A stretch of 17,803 nt of DNA from JBCCMB01 sp039026555 (GTDB lineage: Bacteria; Pseudomonadota; Alphaproteobacteria; Caulobacterales; Hyphomonadaceae): the NCBI GenBank assembly GCA_039026555.1, contig JBCCMB010000052.1, forward strand, positions 1 through 17,803. Reading direction: 5' to 3'. Shown piece after piece: positions 1 through 6,870 of the stretch; the first letter of the stretch is position 1, and each line of letters starts with the position of its first letter. The notes below the pieces were generated by a model. It saw only the letters and a program-made list of their open reading frames with translations, was not told where the DNA came from and ran no database searches. The position numbers were made by a program, and so were the translations under genes.

Positions 1-1
1 C

Positions 2-397
2 TTAGAGGGCGCGCCGGAGGCCTATCCCGCGAAACCCAAGAAGAAGCCCAAGCCCACGCGACGTGGGGCGGCGTTCATTCTAGAGGACGCAGGCGAGATC
101 TTGTTGGAGCGGCGTCCTCCGTCCGGCTTGTTGGGCGGCATGTTGATGCCGCCGGGCAGCGATTGGGCCGAGGGCGACGCGCCCGACGCCTTAGCCGCTG
201 CGCCGGCCGATGCTGGTTGGACGCGATTGGGGGACGTGCGACACGTCTTCACGCATTTCGCATTGGAACTGGAGGTTTGGTCGGGAACGCTCAAAGGAGA
301 GCGGCCCGACGGCGTTTGGGTGAACAAACCCGACGCTGCCGACGCCGGCGTTCCAAGCGTCGGAAAGAAAGTTCTGGCGCTGGCTTTGTCTGGGTGA
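2..397 (+). CDS. mutY: A/G-specific adenine glycosylase MutY, C-terminal part (5' truncated by window edge)
   Basis: The open frame enters at base 2 and ends with TGA at 395-397. About 131 residues are visible. They match the C-terminal NUDIX-like domain of MutY, which recognises 8-oxoG opposite a mispaired A while the missing N-terminal HhH/Fe-S domain removes the adenine. Visible landmarks are a basic linker (KPKKKPKPTRRG), the strand AAFILEDAGEILLERRP, the loop GLLGGMLMPPGSDW, and the late VRHVFTHFALELEV strand, whose F-T-H-F is typical of MutY. The final stretch (VPSVGKKVLALAL) is the usual alphaproteobacterial MutY end. The gene is convergent with ccrM, with 3 nt between the stop codons and no room for a separate terminator. 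The catalytic residues and the iron-sulfur cluster lie outside the window and cannot be checked. Confidence 0.93.
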   Translation, partial: LEGAPEAYPAKPKKKPKPTRRGAAFILEDAGEILLERRPPSGLLGGMLMPPGSDWAEGDAPDALAAAPADAGWTRLGDVRHVFTHFALELEVWSGTLKGERPDGVWVNKPDAADAGVPSVGKKVLALALSG

Positions 398-400
398 GCG

Positions 401-1492
401 CTAGTTGAGGCCCATTTCGCTGCGGAATTTGCGCCGCAGAAGGTCGATCGGCGCCAAGCCCTGGTCAGATTTATAGTGCCAGAAGGTCCAACCATTGCAG
501 GCCGGCGCATTTTGAACGCGCGCGCCCATACGGTGGATTGAGCCCGAAACTTCGCCGGTCGCCAAACTGCCATCGGCGCGGACGCGGGCGATATGGCGCT
601 CTTTGGGGCAGTAAAGCCTGTCGCCAGGCCGTAAGAGACCGTGCTCGATTAGAGCGCCGAACGGGACGCGGGGTTCTTTTTTCTTGCTTTGCGTCACTTT
701 TAGCCCGTCTGCGTCGGCGGTGCGGACATTGGAAATCCGACGTTCGGCGATGGCGGCGTAATCCGGATCTTTCTCCAAGCCGATAAAGTGGCGGCCGAGG
801 AGTTTGGCGACCGCGCCCGTCGTGCCGGTGCCGAAAAACGGATCCAGCACCACATCACCAGGCTCGGACGACGCTAGCAGGACCCGATGCAGCAAGGCTT
901 GCGGTTTTTGCGTCGGATGCGCTTTGCGGCCGTTGTCGTCCTTCAGACGTTCGCCGCCGGAGCATATCGGAAATGTCCAATCCGAGCGCATCTGGATATC
1001 GTCATTGGCCGATTTCAGCGCGTCGTAATTGAAGGTGTAGCGCTTCTGATCTTTCGATTTCGCCGCCCAAATCAGGGTTTCATGGGCGTTGGAAAAGCGC
1101 GTGCCTTTGAAATTCGGCATGGGATTGGATTTGCGCCAGACGACGTCGTTCAAGATCCAATAGCCAAGATCTTGCAGTGTGGCGCCGACGCGGAAAATGT
1201 TGTGATAGCTGCCAATGACCCACAGCGCTCCGTCATCCTTAAGAACGCGGCGTGCGGCCGCCATCCAATCGCGCGTGAATTGGTCATAGGCGGCGAAACT
1301 CTCGAATTGATCCCAATCGTCATCGACCGCGTCGACTTTGGAATTGTCCGGGCGCGTTAGGTCTCCGCCCAGCTGCAGATTATAGGGCGGGTCGGCGAAG
1401 ACCAAATCGACGGATTTTTCTGGGAGCGCGTTCATCAGCTCGATGCAATCGCCGATTAAAATATTGTCTTTGGGAAAATCCAGCTTCGACAT
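401..1492 (-). CDS. ccrM: Cell-cycle-regulated DNA adenine methyltransferase CcrM (GANTC)
   Basis: Beta-class N6-adenine methyltransferase that modifies the A of GANTC. In Caulobacter and relatives it remethylates the chromosome late in replication and so times transcription of cell-cycle genes. From the ATG at 1492 it has 363 residues, close to the 358 of Caulobacter CcrM. The catalytic motif DPPYNLQLGGDL is at about 34-44, and the SAM-binding motif DPFFGTGTTGA at about 217-227, giving the order IV then I of beta-class enzymes. The region around 129-142 (KGTRFSNAHETLIW) and AHPTQKP (191-197) also match. The C-terminal extension specific to CcrM is present (EPRVPFGALIEHGLL, and APACNGWTFWHYK near 329-341). 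A TTG at 1507 would add five residues, but ATG 1492 fits the family and has GAGGGCGGA just upstream. The 145-nt upstream gap carries TTAA words that may be CtrA half-sites. Confidence 0.97.
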   Translation of the reverse strand: MSKLDFPKDNILIGDCIELMNALPEKSVDLVFADPPYNLQLGGDLTRPDNSKVDAVDDDWDQFESFAAYDQFTRDWMAAARRVLKDDGALWVIGSYHNIFRVGATLQDLGYWILNDVVWRKSNPMPNFKGTRFSNAHETLIWAAKSKDQKRYTFNYDALKSANDDIQMRSDWTFPICSGGERLKDDNGRKAHPTQKPQALLHRVLLASSEPGDVVLDPFFGTGTTGAVAKLLGRHFIGLEKDPDYAAIAERRISNVRTADADGLKVTQSKKKEPRVPFGALIEHGLLRPGDRLYCPKERHIARVRADGSLATGEVSGSIHRMGARVQNAPACNGWTFWHYKSDQGLAPIDLLRRKFRSEMGLN

Positions 1493-1602
1493 TCCATCCG
1501 CCCTCAAGTGTCGTTTGAACTCCCAAAAAGACGGCGCCCCGATAAATAATTTCCTAATCGCATCCCTAATCGCGTGCGTCTAAACACTTGAAATTCAATG
1601 GA

Positions 1603-1632
1603 TTAAATTAACTCGCTGGAAAGCTTGGTTAA
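1603..1632 (-). promoter_or_regulatory. Possible CtrA half-sites upstream of ccrM
   Basis: Read on the minus strand, this segment has TTAACCAA (1632-1625) followed by TTAATTTAA (1611-1603), some 110-140 nt before the ccrM ATG. In Caulobacter, ccrM is activated by CtrA, whose half-site is TTAACC(A/T) and whose full site is TTAA-N7-TTAA. The full spacing is absent here, so only half-site similarity can be claimed. The same 8-mer recurs at two other intergenic positions in the window. No GANTC site lies between 1493 and 1637. Confidence 0.3.
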
Positions 1633-1637
1633 GAAAG

Positions 1638-2795
1638 TCAAAACAAGTTCAATTGTTCCGCGCCTGTCTTGGGCGGCGGCGGCCGGAACAAATCTGTTCG
1701 GAGGGGCGGTCGATTGCGATCAAGGCCGAAGCGCGTGCATGCTGCGTTAAACCGTTGTGCAATGAGGCGCGCATAGGGACCTGTTCCACGCTGTCGGACG
1801 CCGAATTCGGATTGATAATCCTTGCCGTCGCGTGTCTCACGGATGAGCTTCATTATGCGCGCCGCGCGGTCGGGATAATGCGTTGCGAGCCAGTCCTGAA
1901 ACATGCCGGAAATCTCCATCGGGAGACGTAACAGCACATAGCCGGCGGAAACGGCGCCCGCCTCGGCGGCTGCCTCTAACAGGGCGTCCAATTCCATGTC
2001 ATTGAGCGCTGGGATTAGCGGCGCGGTCATGACGGTGACGGGCACGCCGGCCTCGCTGAGCGCTTTGATGGTCGACAAGCGTCGATGCGGCGCTGCGGCG
2101 CGAGGCTCCATCCGGCGTGCTAGGCGTGGATCGAGCGTCGTCAGTGAAATTGCGGCGCGCACCAAGCCTTGCTCCGCCAAAGGCGCGAGCAAATCCAAAT
2201 CCCGCAAGACCAGGGCGGACTTCGTTACAAAGCCGAATGGGTGCCGGCAGGCGCTCAGCACTTCCATGATAGATCGTGTAACCCGGCGATCTTTCTCCAA
2301 AGGTTGGTAGATGTCGGTGTCGCCGCCCAACACAATCGCACGCGGGCGGTAGCGCGGACGTCCCAATTCTTGCTTGAGCCGTTCTGCCGCGCCGTCTTTC
2401 ACAAAGATCTTCGTTTCGAAATCTAGCCCCGCCGACAGCCCAGAATAAGCGTGCTTCGGCCGCGCATAACAATAAATGCATCCATGCTCGCAGCCGCGAT
2501 AGGGGTTGATCGTGCGGTCAAAAGACAGATCCGGCGACTTGTTGTAGGTGATGACGCTTTTAGCTGTCTCGACAAAGGATTGCGTGCGGATTGGCGGAAG
2601 GTCGTCATCGACATCGGCCCAGCCATCGTCGAAAGGTTCAGTGCGGACGCGCTCATATCGACCCGACGCGTTCGAGCCGGCGCCGCGGCCGCGCGCTTGC
2701 TGGGCGAGTTTGCGCCAATCCGCCGCGGCGGCGTCATTGGCCCCGTCGACTTGAAACCCAGGGCCCTGGCACCCGCCTGCGCTTGATTGGTCCAC
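1638..2795 (-). CDS. PA0069-family radical SAM protein (spore-photoproduct-lyase-like)
   Basis: A 385-residue protein of the PA0069 family, which belongs to the radical SAM superfamily and is related to SplB, the enzyme that reverses the spore thymine dimer. The reaction of PA0069 proteins is not settled. The 4Fe-4S/SAM motif is plain: INPYRGCEHGCIYCYARP, with cysteines at about 102, 106 and 109 in CxxxCxxC spacing. The leader RGRGAGSNASGRYE and the DDGW segment (about 56-59) are family hallmarks, as are FETKIFVK (about 126-133) and ALNDMELDALLEAAAEAG further on. The start is GTG at 2795, preceded by GGAGGG. The gene lies 65 nt downstream of a glycosyltransferase on the same strand. That gap holds three GTTC words at 11-bp period, a probable double LexA operator, so the gene is probably DNA-damage inducible from its own promoter. 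SOS control would fit a repair role. This is inference. Confidence 0.9.
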   Translation of the reverse strand: MDQSSAGGCQGPGFQVDGANDAAAADWRKLAQQARGRGAGSNASGRYERVRTEPFDDGWADVDDDLPPIRTQSFVETAKSVITYNKSPDLSFDRTINPYRGCEHGCIYCYARPKHAYSGLSAGLDFETKIFVKDGAAERLKQELGRPRYRPRAIVLGGDTDIYQPLEKDRRVTRSIMEVLSACRHPFGFVTKSALVLRDLDLLAPLAEQGLVRAAISLTTLDPRLARRMEPRAAAPHRRLSTIKALSEAGVPVTVMTAPLIPALNDMELDALLEAAAEAGAVSAGYVLLRLPMEISGMFQDWLATHYPDRAARIMKLIRETRDGKDYQSEFGVRQRGTGPYARLIAQRFNAACTRFGLDRNRPPLRTDLFRPPPPKTGAEQLNLF

Positions 2796-2832
2796 TGCTC
2801 AGCCCTCCGCCTTAACCAAAGGTCAGAGAATA

Positions 2833-2858
2833 GAACATAAAAAGAACAAGTAAAGAAC
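2833..2858 (-). promoter_or_regulatory. Tandem LexA (SOS) operator, GTTC-N7-GTTC-N7-GTTC
   Basis: On the minus strand GTTC occurs at 2858-2855, 2847-2844 and 2836-2833, with exactly seven bases between neighbours (TTTACTT and TTTTTAT). The established LexA box of most alphaproteobacteria is the direct repeat GTTC-N7-GTTC, so this is two overlapping boxes, all on one face of the helix. The site is in the intergenic gap, 37 nt upstream of the GTG of the radical SAM gene, where a promoter should be. The flanks are T-rich, as in known boxes. Confidence 0.8.
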
Positions 2859-2860
2859 AA

Positions 2861-3466
2861 TTAGGGTTTATTGGTGTGCTTCCATGCGGCGAGCGCGTGT
2901 GAATCGTCCAAATCGATCAGAGTTGGAAGAATGCAAAGTCGCGCTTTGGGCGGAAGGCGGGCGACAACATCGGCGAGCGCGTGCTCTGTGGACCAGCGCA
3001 CCTGGGCGAAGGGCGAGGGCCGCCTTCGCATAGCGTGCGATAGGCCGAACAGCCAGAAGCCGCCATCATCCGCCGGTCCAGCCACGGCGTCGTGGGTGAG
3101 CAGCGCTTTGAACGCGCGTCGGATCAAGGCGGGAGCGATATCGGGCGCGTCCGTGCCGATCAAAACAAGCGGTCCGGGCGGCGCGTCTAAGACCGCGCGC
3201 ATCAGCCGCGCGCCTAAATCTCCACCGCCCTGCGCGCGCCGGTCCAGGCTCGCGGGCCACAAGTCGCCATGCGTCGCATGCAGATCGAGATCCGGTGCGA
3301 CGCATAGCCGGGTGCGCCAGGGGCCGCGTCGGCAGGCGATCGCCCGGGTGTGGCACATGCGGTTCAAACGCGCGGCCTCCACCCTTCCAACATCGTGGGC
3401 GAGGCGTGTTTTGGCGAGGCCCATACGCGGCGATTTGGCGAAGATCAGAAGGCTGGGGCTAGTCAT
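2861..3466 (-). CDS. TIGR04282-type glycosyltransferase (DUF2064)
   Basis: A 201-residue GT-A-fold nucleotidyl/glycosyl transferase of the DUF2064/TIGR04282 family, known as 'rSAM/selenodomain-associated transferase 1' and, where it sits beside ArsS, as an arsenosugar-biosynthesis glycosyltransferase. The N-terminal nucleotide loop is LLIFAKSPRMGLAKTRLA (about 6-23). RAQGGGDLGARL (77-88), LIGTDAPDIAPALI (102-115) and AGPADDGGFWLFGL (129-142) match the family's acidic, probably metal-binding motifs. The length is normal for the family. Its start overlaps the end of the TIGR04283-type gene by 8 bp, so the two are translationally coupled and probably act together. No selenodomain radical SAM or ArsS gene lies next to them. 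The radical SAM gene downstream is of a different family and has its own operator. The substrate is unknown. Confidence 0.88.
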   Translation of the reverse strand: MTSPSLLIFAKSPRMGLAKTRLAHDVGRVEAARLNRMCHTRAIACRRGPWRTRLCVAPDLDLHATHGDLWPASLDRRAQGGGDLGARLMRAVLDAPPGPLVLIGTDAPDIAPALIRRAFKALLTHDAVAGPADDGGFWLFGLSHAMRRRPSPFAQVRWSTEHALADVVARLPPKARLCILPTLIDLDDSHALAAWKHTNKP

Positions 3467-4145
3467 AAAGCTTGGCCAAATCTTTAGGACTGGCGCCTAA
3501 AAAATAGCGGATCACAAGCCATGAATTGCGCCAAGCGCGTTTGCGCCATCCGTCGCGCTCGTACTTGTCGGCGCTCGTAATGCTGCGGCAATCTAGGAGA
3601 GATAATCTTTCGCGACCGATGCGCCGGACAATGTCGACATCCTCCATCAGGGGGAGGTCTTTAAACCCGCCGATCTCCTCATAGAGCGCCCGCGAGATAA
3701 GAAGGCCTTGATCGCCATAGGGCAGGGCCAGCCAGCGCGTGCGCAGCGCCACCCTGCGTTCCAACCAGCGCGCATGCTGGGCGTCGCTGTCGTAAGCGAG
3801 TTCAAAACTGGCCGCCTTTGCCGGCGCGCTGGACATATGTAATTGGACGGCGTCGGCCCACCGCGTCTCCAATCGCGTATCGGCGTGGATGAATAAGAGC
3901 CAATCGCCCTTAGCGGCGTGTCCGCCGGCGCGCAATTGTCGACCTCGCCCGCTGGATCCTGAGACAATTCGGCAACCCGCTTGTCCGGCGCACACAAGCG
4001 TGTGGTCCTGCGAGCCGCCGTCGCAGACCAGTACTTCACGAATGAGCCCAGTGCTAAGACCGGGCGTTAAAGCTTCCAAACAGGCAGGCAGATAGGATTG
4101 CGCATTCAGCGTTGGAATAATGATGGATAATGGTGCGCGCGCCAT
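3459..4145 (-). CDS. TIGR04283-type family 2 glycosyltransferase
   Basis: A 228-residue GT2 family (GT-A fold) transferase of the TIGR04283 group ('selenodomain-associated transferase 2', or arsenosugar-biosynthesis glycosyltransferase). The N-terminal strand is LSIIIPTLNAQSYLPACL (about 6-23). The sugar-nucleotide aspartate region is VLVCDGGSQDHT (38-49). GRGRQLRAGGHAAKGDWLLFIHADT (66-90) is in two characteristic blocks, with HADT replacing the DXD metal motif, as is usual in this family. YGDQGLLISR (143-152) and LPLMEDVDIVRR (164-175) are strong signatures. No transmembrane segment is evident, although the end (RNSWLVIRYFLGASPKDLAKLY) may touch the membrane. It is the first gene of a minus-strand pair with the DUF2064 gene and is divergent from the histidine kinase. 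The start is ATG 4145. A TTAACCAA word lies 10 nt upstream. Confidence 0.9.
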   Translation of the reverse strand: MARAPLSIIIPTLNAQSYLPACLEALTPGLSTGLIREVLVCDGGSQDHTLVCAGQAGCRIVSGSSGRGRQLRAGGHAAKGDWLLFIHADTRLETRWADAVQLHMSSAPAKAASFELAYDSDAQHARWLERRVALRTRWLALPYGDQGLLISRALYEEIGGFKDLPLMEDVDIVRRIGRERLSLLDCRSITSADKYERDGWRKRAWRNSWLVIRYFLGASPKDLAKLYD

Positions 4146-4154
4146 GGAGCCCGT

Positions 4155-4162
4155 TTAACCAA
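4155..4162 (+). promoter_or_regulatory. TTAACCAA word (CtrA half-site-like) in a divergent intergenic region
   Basis: TTAACCAA lies in the 140-nt gap between the divergent glycosyltransferase and histidine kinase genes. It resembles the CtrA half-site TTAACCAT. There is no second TTAA at N7 spacing. It is listed because the same 8-mer also occurs in the gaps at 1625-1632 and 2812-2819. Confidence 0.2.
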
Positions 4163-4236
4163 CCTTGGCGTCCACGTCACGCATCCAATCCATGCATTCA
4201 AATAATCTATCTAGAGTTGTTTTTTTGGTAATCTGT

Positions 4237-4265
4237 TTGATCGATTTTTAGCGAGATTGTTTAGT
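4237..4265 (+). promoter_or_regulatory. Candidate sigma-70-type promoter for the histidine kinase
   Basis: TTGATC (4237-4242) and TTTAGT (4260-4265) are separated by 17 bp, in an AT-rich stretch that ends about 20 nt before the GTG start. The match to consensus is moderate. The short distance would leave a very short leader, consistent with no clear Shine-Dalgarno sequence before the GTG. Confidence 0.25.
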
Positions 4266-4285
4266 TTTGTAAGCGGCGTACGCGC

Positions 4286-5968
4286 GTGTTTGACCCCAAA
4301 GACCTCCCTCAATTGGAAGCCGATCGTCTAAAGGATTTGCTCGTTTCCGGCGTATTGGATGCGGGCGCTCAAGAGGCTTTCGATCGTGTTATCTGGCTCG
4401 TCTCTGAGGCGTTGGACGCCCCCCTCGTGTCAGTGTCTCTGATCGCCGGACAGCGACAATGGATTAAATCACGGCTTGCAATGGGCCCCGATGAGGATTC
4501 CCAGAATTGGACATTGTGCGATCATTCAATCGACGGAGACGTCTTTGAGACCCCAAACGCGGCGCTGGACGAGCGTTTCTACGACCATCCTTTGGTGGTT
4601 GGCGAACCCCACGCGCGTTTTTACGCAGGAGCGCCGATTCGCAGCGCCGCCGGATTTCGGTGGGGAACGCTCAGCATTATTGATCCGAAGCCGAGACGCT
4701 TATCGCATATGGAGCGTGCGAAGCTTAGATGTTTCGCCGACATCGTCGAAAGCGAGTTCAAGCTTTTGTCCTCGGTCCAGGAGCAAGATCAATTGCGCAT
4801 GGAGGCGGAAAAAGCGCACACAATTAAGTCCGCCTTTTTGTCTCACATGAGCCATGAAATCAGGACGCCTCTATCCGGCATTATAGGCGCGACGGACCTT
4901 ATCCTGGGCGGCGTTGCGAAAGACGCAGAGGAAATGACTAAGATTATCCGGTCCAGCGCGTCGGATCTGCTGCAATTGCTCAATGAAGCGCTCGACACTG
5001 CGAAGATCGAAGCGGGTGGTTTGGACATTCACCCCGAACCCACCGATTTAGCGCACATCGCCGACAAGATCCGCCGACATTTTTCTGTTTTGGCGGACAG
5101 CAAGGATCTAGATTTAGAAGTTGATTGTCTGTTTGACGGCGCGGCGGAGACTGCACTTTTGATTGATCCTGTTCGCGTACGCCAAATCCTCGTGAACATC
5201 GTGCACAATGCGGTCAAGTTCACTGAGGCGGGGGGCGTTCGGTGCGAATTGCGCGTGGCGCCGGCGGACATCGCAACAAGGCGTCGATTGGTCATCAACG
5301 TTCTGGATACAGGCATCGGAATGTCGCCCGAGGGCGTCGCGGAAATCTTTGAGCCTTTCAAACAATTGGACGCCGGAATTCAACGCGCTTATGGCGGCAC
5401 TGGCCTTGGCATGTCCCTAGTGCATAAGCTCGTCCAGCTTATGGGCGGGGATATTCACGTTACGTCGAAATTGGGCGCTGGGACGCAGATCAGCATCTCG
5501 ATGGACGTTGAAGCCGCTGAATTGTCTTTAGCGTCAAGCGAAACGACGCAAACGCTGTCGGCTGCAGAAGATGATGAAGGCCCCGCCCCGTTGGAGGGGC
5601 TGCGCATCCTCGTAGCAGAAGACAACCCGGCGAACGCGCAAGTGCTCACCTCGGTCATCCAAGCATGGGGCGGCGAGTTGGTGCTTGCCGTGGACGGCAA
5701 TGCGGCTTGGGCCGCCGCCAAGTCCGACGTGTTCGACGCCATCGTCCTCGATCTGCATATGCCCGGCAAATCTGGTTATGAGGTGGCGGAGCTCATTCGC
5801 GGCGCAGGCAATTGGGTGCGTATGGTGGCGTGCACGGCGGACCTGACGCCTGGCGTTCAGGACAGATGCGCGCAAGCGGGTTTCGACCAGTCGCTTGGAA
5901 AGCCGCTGGATTGGGCGGCGTTTTGCGCCGCGCTTCTCGGCGGCGCATCCATCGCGCGAGCCGCCTAG
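4286..5968 (+). CDS. Soluble GAF-domain hybrid sensor histidine kinase / response regulator
   Basis: A 560-residue hybrid kinase. There is an N-terminal GAF domain at about 25-160, of the type with the core PLVSVSLIAGQRQWIKS and FYAGAPIRSAAGFRWGTLSIID. A short coiled helix leads into HisKA, with the H-box FLSHMSHEIRTPLSG (phospho-accepting His about 190). HATPase_c follows: N-box NIVHNAVKFTEAGG (304-317), G1 DTGIGMSPEG (341-350), F-box FEPFKQLD and G2 GTGLGMSLV (371-379). The C-terminal receiver domain (about 439-552) has the acidic pair E445/D446, phospho-acceptor D489 in LDLHMPG, T518 and K539. All phosphotransfer residues are intact. No transmembrane helix is seen, so it should sense a cytoplasmic signal. 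There is no Hpt domain and no neighbouring response regulator, so it must signal through a distant phosphotransferase. The start is GTG 4286, and the next ATG would cut into GAF. The stop codon overlaps that of the convergent uracil-DNA glycosylase. Confidence 0.93.
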   Translation: MFDPKDLPQLEADRLKDLLVSGVLDAGAQEAFDRVIWLVSEALDAPLVSVSLIAGQRQWIKSRLAMGPDEDSQNWTLCDHSIDGDVFETPNAALDERFYDHPLVVGEPHARFYAGAPIRSAAGFRWGTLSIIDPKPRRLSHMERAKLRCFADIVESEFKLLSSVQEQDQLRMEAEKAHTIKSAFLSHMSHEIRTPLSGIIGATDLILGGVAKDAEEMTKIIRSSASDLLQLLNEALDTAKIEAGGLDIHPEPTDLAHIADKIRRHFSVLADSKDLDLEVDCLFDGAAETALLIDPVRVRQILVNIVHNAVKFTEAGGVRCELRVAPADIATRRRLVINVLDTGIGMSPEGVAEIFEPFKQLDAGIQRAYGGTGLGMSLVHKLVQLMGGDIHVTSKLGAGTQISISMDVEAAELSLASSETTQTLSAAEDDEGPAPLEGLRILVAEDNPANAQVLTSVIQAWGGELVLAVDGNAAWAAAKSDVFDAIVLDLHMPGKSGYEVAELIRGAGNWVRMVACTADLTPGVQDRCAQAGFDQSLGKPLDWAAFCAALLGGASIARAA

Positions 5969-6801
5969 ATCCGAAGGTCGCGTTTCGCGCCTAACTCTTC
6001 GGCCACGGTCTCTATCGTCAGCATGTCCGACCAAGCGCGGCTTTTATCCGGCGGTCGTCGAAGCAAATAGGCCGGATGCAGTATTGGTAAGCACGGGATA
6101 GGCGACGGCAGCCCGTCATGCATATAAGTCCGCCGCTTTCCCCGCAGCCGCATCACGCCCTCGCTCGTTTTCAGCAGGGAGTGCGCCGCGAACTTACCAG
6201 CTGTGATCAGCAATTTGGGTTTGATCAATTCGATTTGACGTTCCACGAAGGGCAGGCAGATCGCGACTTCATCAGGTTCGGGATTGCGATTGCCCGGCGG
6301 CCGCCAGGGCAGAATGTTCGTGATGTAGAGATTGCTCGCGCGTGACAAGCCGATCGCTGCGAACATCAGATCCAACAATTGGCCCGATCGACCGACAAAG
6401 GGCAGTCCCGCCGCATCCTCGTCGCGACCGGGCGCCTCGCCCACTATCATAATGTCGGCGTCTGGTTGTCCGTCCGCAAAGACGGTGTTTCGCGCAGAGA
6501 GTTTGAGGTCGCAGCCGTCAAACGCCTCCACCGCCGACTTAAGCGCCGCAAGGCTATCGGCGGCGGACGCCACGCGTTTGGCGTCTCCGACCGGGTCTTC
6601 GGCCGCGCGCTTCGGGGCGGGCGGCGGGCGCTTTTTTGTCGCGGCGACCATCGCTTCTTTGGGCTTGTCAGACGCTGCGGCGCCTGTGGCAGAGTTTACA
6701 ACGTGTCCGGACAAATCGGCCGGCGCGCCCATATCCGTCCACCAATCGACAAGACTTTTTAGGTAAAGCGCGTCGCTTGAGGGGGGCGAAGTAGGGGGCA
6801 T
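5965..6801 (-). CDS. Uracil-DNA glycosylase, family 4-like
   Basis: A 278-residue enzyme of the UDG superfamily (family 4/SPO1-like branch), which removes uracil from DNA to start base excision repair. Motif 1 is VGEAPGRDEDAAGLPFVGRSGQLL in two blocks (about 120-143). TNILPWRPPGNRNP (161-174) and LHPAYLLRRP (241-250, with H242) are the later active-site elements. An N-terminal extension of about 90 residues, rich in Ala, Pro and Lys, precedes the catalytic domain, as is common in alphaproteobacterial members. Classical family 4 enzymes have four cysteines that bind a 4Fe-4S cluster. Here only two align (C97 and C182): the first position is F94 and the third is W166. I therefore doubt a standard cluster. 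The start ATG 6801 has AAAGGA upstream. The gene is divergent from ETF-QO. Confidence 0.92.
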   Translation of the reverse strand: MPPTSPPSSDALYLKSLVDWWTDMGAPADLSGHVVNSATGAAASDKPKEAMVAATKKRPPPAPKRAAEDPVGDAKRVASAADSLAALKSAVEAFDGCDLKLSARNTVFADGQPDADIMIVGEAPGRDEDAAGLPFVGRSGQLLDLMFAAIGLSRASNLYITNILPWRPPGNRNPEPDEVAICLPFVERQIELIKPKLLITAGKFAAHSLLKTSEGVMRLRGKRRTYMHDGLPSPIPCLPILHPAYLLRRPPDKSRAWSDMLTIETVAEELGAKRDLRI

Positions 6802-6870
6802 AACGCCGGGTGGTCCTTTTTTTGCGACGCGGCGTGCGCTAAGCGTCGGTGCAATATAGAGATTTAATTA

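Noticed and set aside
887..1360. 157-codon plus-strand frame opposite ccrM
   Set aside because: It is antisense to the highly conserved CcrM sequence, without a ribosome-binding site or family signature.
2833..2858. Three evenly spaced GAACA repeats as an iteron or short CRISPR-like array
   Set aside because: The units are too short and too few. The 11-bp period with GTTC cores matches the alphaproteobacterial LexA box and sits at a promoter position.
2871..3500. 209-codon plus-strand frame opposite the DUF2064 glycosyltransferase
   Set aside because: It is antisense to a gene with clear family motifs, and its product has no recognisable pattern.
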